Shown: positions 61,823 through 64,000 of the stretch, in pieces
How positions within the stretch are numbered: the first letter of the stretch is position 1
Layout of the letters: every line of letters begins with the position of its first letter
From: Sphingomonas folli
Lineage (GTDB): Bacteria > Pseudomonadota > Alphaproteobacteria > Sphingomonadales > Sphingomonadaceae
Assembly: GCF_019429525.1 (NCBI RefSeq)
Contig: NZ_JAHXZL010000003.1
Location: 248,001 to 312,000 of the forward strand
Length of the DNA stretch: 64,000 nucleotides
Direction of reading: 5' to 3'
The notes under the pieces: generated by a model
Seen by the model: only the letters and a program-made list of their open reading frames with translations
What the model was told of the DNA's origin: nothing
Databases searched by the model: none
Program-made: the position numbers and the translations under genes

Positions 61823-64000
61823 TCAGAACTTGAAGCTGAACCCGCCCATGTACGTCGTCCCGCTCTGGGTCTGGTTGTAGAGATAGCGGTTCTGCCCCCA
61901 GAACTGCGTCTCCTTCTGGTTGGTCAGGTTGATCGCGTTGAAGGTGAGCTGGACGCCCGCGGTCAGGTTCACGAAGGCGGCGGCATCGACGTACGTGGTG
62001 CCCTCGAAACCGCGTGTGCCCGCGTTCATCACCTCGTCGCTGCGCCCGGTGTAATATCTCGTGCGATGGCTCACCGCGCCGCGCAGCCCCCAACGGTTCG
62101 TCTCGTAATAGAGCGTGGCGTTGTAGCTGCCGCGCGAGATCCCCGTGATGTCCTTGGGCGCGTCGACGAAGGTGTAGTTCGCGACCACGCCGAGGCCGTC
62201 GAGCGGCTTGGGGAGGAAGCTGAACTGCGCCTGCGCGGCCAGCTCGACGCCGGTCAGGCTCTTCGTGCCCGGCACGTTCACCGGCATCGAGAATTCGCTC
62301 ACGATCGTGTCGGCGGTCGCCCCCGCTATCGTGCTGAACGGGATCCCCGTCTGGCTGAACGGCACGTTCTCCAGGTTGACGTTGCCGATGAAGTTGGTGA
62401 TCCATTTCTGGAACACGCTGGCCGACAGCAGGCCGACGCGGCCGAAATAATATTCGGCCGAGAAGTCGAGCGTCGTGTCCTTGTACGGCTTGAGCCCGGG
62501 GTTGCCGCGCGACGCCGTGATCTCGCCATTGTCGTCGTCGCGGAAGGCGCTGCCCTCGGCCGCGATCGACGACAGGCCGGGACGATTGAGGTTCTTGGTC
62601 GCGGCGAAGCGCAGCAGCATCTCGGGCGTGAGCTCCAGCACGGCGTTGAGCGCGGGCAGCACGCCGGAGTAGCTGCCTTCCACGTCGGTCGTGCCGAGAT
62701 AGGCGTAGCTGTCGCCCTGGATCCAGCCGGTGCTCTGGGTGTCGGTGTGATAGCCGCGCGCGCCGACGTTGCCGCGCAGCCGCTTGCCGAACACCTCGGT
62801 GTCCCAGTCGAGCTGGAGGTAGCCGGACTCGGTCTCCTCGGTCGTGGTATAGACGTTCTCGATATCCTGCAGCGCGCCGCCCGAGCCGTCCGCGTTCGGC
62901 CCGAGCCGATGATACTCGTTGTACTTGGCGAACCCCTTGGCATAGTCGCCGATGAGCCAGGCACCGAAGGGATTGCGGAAGACGCTGGTGATGTCGGCGA
63001 CGCTCGTGCCGCGCGCCTTCGCCCGCGTGCCGTTGACGTTGTCGTCGTAGAACAGGTCGATCCCGTCCTGCCTGAAGCGGTGATAGGCGATCCCGGCGCG
63101 CAGTGTCAGCGAGGGGCTTACCTTGAGGCGCAGGTTGCCGACGCCCTCGCGCAGTTCGGACTCGTTGTTGAACGAGCGGTAATAGAAGGAGTCCATCGCG
63201 TAGTTGGCGGGGTCGGTGGGGTCCCAGCCGGGATAGTCGAACGCGGCCGAGCGCCCGTCCTCGCCGTAATCCGCGATCAGATTGCCCTTCGCCCGCATGT
63301 AGAATTTGTCGTCATAGGGCGTCCGGTAGGTCGATTTCTGATAGCCGACGTGGCCGTCGATCGTCAGCGCGTCGTTGGCCTCCCACGTACCGGTCAGCTC
63401 GAGCGAGCGGAACCGGGTCTTGTTGAGCGAGCGGCGATTCTCGCTGCCGAAGGTGGTGCCGGTGACGTCGGTGCGGGTGACGTAATCGCTGCCGTCCCAG
63501 CGCAGGTCGTTGATCGTCGAGCCGGTCTGGAACAATGCCGGCCAGGGCGTGCCCGCCGGCGTGTCGAAGGCGACCGACCCGTCCGACTCGAGCGGCCGCG
63601 TGGCGAGGTGCAGTTCCTCGCGCGCGGTGGTGAGCCGCCCGTACAACCCGTCGAGCGTGAGAAGCAGGTTGGAGGCCGGCCGCCATTGCACCGCGGCGGT
63701 GATGCCGAGCCGCTCCTGCCGCGCGTTCCACGACGACAGGCGGTTGCCGTCGGCGAAATAGAGGTCACCCGAGAGAAACTTGCTCTGCTGCGCGGCGCTG
63801 AGCGACGAGATGTCGAGGCCCTTGTCGACCAAGTCTCGCAGCGTCTCCGCGTCGGGCCGGTCGTAATTGTAGGTGTTGTGGCCCTGCTCGGTGGTGCGGC
63901 GGCGCGACCAGGCGGCGGACACGAGCACGCCGACTTCATTGTCCCAATTGTAGCTCAGCAACCCCGCGACGCGCGGCTGCGCATCCTTGGTATATTGGTT
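61823..64000 (-). CDS. TonB-dependent receptor, 3' part (runs off the right edge)
   Basis: About 725 residues are in the window; the frame is open to base 64000, so the signal peptide, TonB box and most of the plug lie outside. The visible part is receptor barrel: YLQLDWDTEVFGKRLRGNVG, EMLLRFAATKNLNRPGLSSI, GNPGLKPYKDTTLDFSAEYY (the conserved late-barrel signature), ending MGGFSFKF. The family resembles the other Xanthomonas/Caulobacter-type receptors here. It heads the operon that continues with sulfotransferase, hydroxylase, TPR-sulfotransferase and hydroxylase. Confidence 0.92.
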   Translation of the reverse strand, partial: NQYTKDAQPRVAGLLSYNWDNEVGVLVSAAWSRRRTTEQGHNTYNYDRPDAETLRDLVDKGLDISSLSAAQQSKFLSGDLYFADGNRLSSWNARQERLGITAAVQWRPASNLLLTLDGLYGRLTTAREELHLATRPLESDGSVAFDTPAGTPWPALFQTGSTINDLRWDGSDYVTRTDVTGTTFGSENRRSLNKTRFRSLELTGTWEANDALTIDGHVGYQKSTYRTPYDDKFYMRAKGNLIADYGEDGRSAAFDYPGWDPTDPANYAMDSFYYRSFNNESELREGVGNLRLKVSPSLTLRAGIAYHRFRQDGIDLFYDDNVNGTRAKARGTSVADITSVFRNPFGAWLIGDYAKGFAKYNEYHRLGPNADGSGGALQDIENVYTTTEETESGYLQLDWDTEVFGKRLRGNVGARGYHTDTQSTGWIQGDSYAYLGTTDVEGSYSGVLPALNAVLELTPEMLLRFAATKNLNRPGLSSIAAEGSAFRDDDNGEITASRGNPGLKPYKDTTLDFSAEYYFGRVGLLSASVFQKWITNFIGNVNLENVPFSQTGIPFSTIAGATADTIVSEFSMPVNVPGTKSLTGVELAAQAQFSFLPKPLDGLGVVANYTFVDAPKDITGISRGSYNATLYYETNRWGLRGAVSHRTRYYTGRSDEVMNAGTRGFEGTTYVDAAAFVNLTAGVQLTFNAINLTNQKETQFWGQNRYLYNQTQSGTTYMGGFSFKF

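Noticed and set aside
1..64000. CRISPR arrays, tRNA or rRNA genes, intact transposons, phage genes
   Set aside because: No regularly spaced repeats, no tRNA-like cloverleaf or rRNA segments, and no complete transposase or integrase were seen on reading both strands; a covariance-model search was not possible here.

Overview
The window is very GC-rich DNA with long overlapping frames on both strands. Its TonB-dependent receptors begin with the 'DDIVVTG.R.SL....KR' plug signature and its genes run in tightly coupled operons. This points to an alphaproteobacterium of the sphingomonad type (Sphingomonas or a close relative). The assignment is inferred from gene style; no rRNA, tRNA, CRISPR array, replication origin or intact insertion sequence is visible.

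The left two thirds is a run of glycan-utilisation loci. (1) 1-9.3 kb, mannan locus: a divergent ROK repressor fragment, then a sugar porter, ROK kinase, mannose-6-phosphate-isomerase-like cupin, TonB-dependent receptor, GH76 alpha-mannanase and SGNH hydrolase, all overlapping or nearly so. (2) 9.4-11.7 kb: a diheme cytochrome c and an exported Gfo/Idh/MocA-type oxidoreductase. (3) 12-23.5 kb, alpha-galactoside/galactose locus: a plus-strand run (GH36 alpha-galactosidase, receptor, galactose mutarotase, DgoR-like GntR regulator, SIS-domain protein) faces a minus-strand operon (galactonate dehydratase, SDR dehydrogenase, sugar porter). Together they suggest an oxidative De Ley-Doudoroff type route; a 9-bp motif RTCATAYTT recurs at their promoters. 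(4) 23.7-28.4 kb: a small outer-membrane protein, a COG4705-type membrane protein, an Orn/Lys/Arg-type decarboxylase and a cation/Ca2+ exchanger. (5) 29-43 kb, aga locus: GH27 and GH36 enzymes, AgaK-, AgaS- and AgaZ-like proteins, an EamA transporter, a secreted amidohydrolase, an AgaR-like DeoR repressor and a receptor. T-rich elements resembling the AgaR operator lie at its promoters, and one related element lies at the mannan promoter.

The right third is different. 43.3-49.3 kb is a six-gene, fully overlapping operon (DUF4129, DUF4350, MoxR ATPase, DUF58, SpoIIM-like, RDD). 50.8-55.4 kb holds a two-component system divergent from an atypical receptor-like barrel. 56-57.3 kb is a lone MacB-type permease. 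57.7-64 kb is an operon of a TonB-dependent receptor, two sulfotransferases and two aspartyl/asparaginyl beta-hydroxylases, the best candidate here for an uncharacterised system.

Decayed genes lie between the loci: a receptor relic (28.66 kb), an IS3-type OrfA relic (43.0-43.2 kb), an AraC regulator without its N-terminal half (50.3 kb) and a barrel C-terminus (57.4 kb). They mark places where insertion or deletion has occurred.
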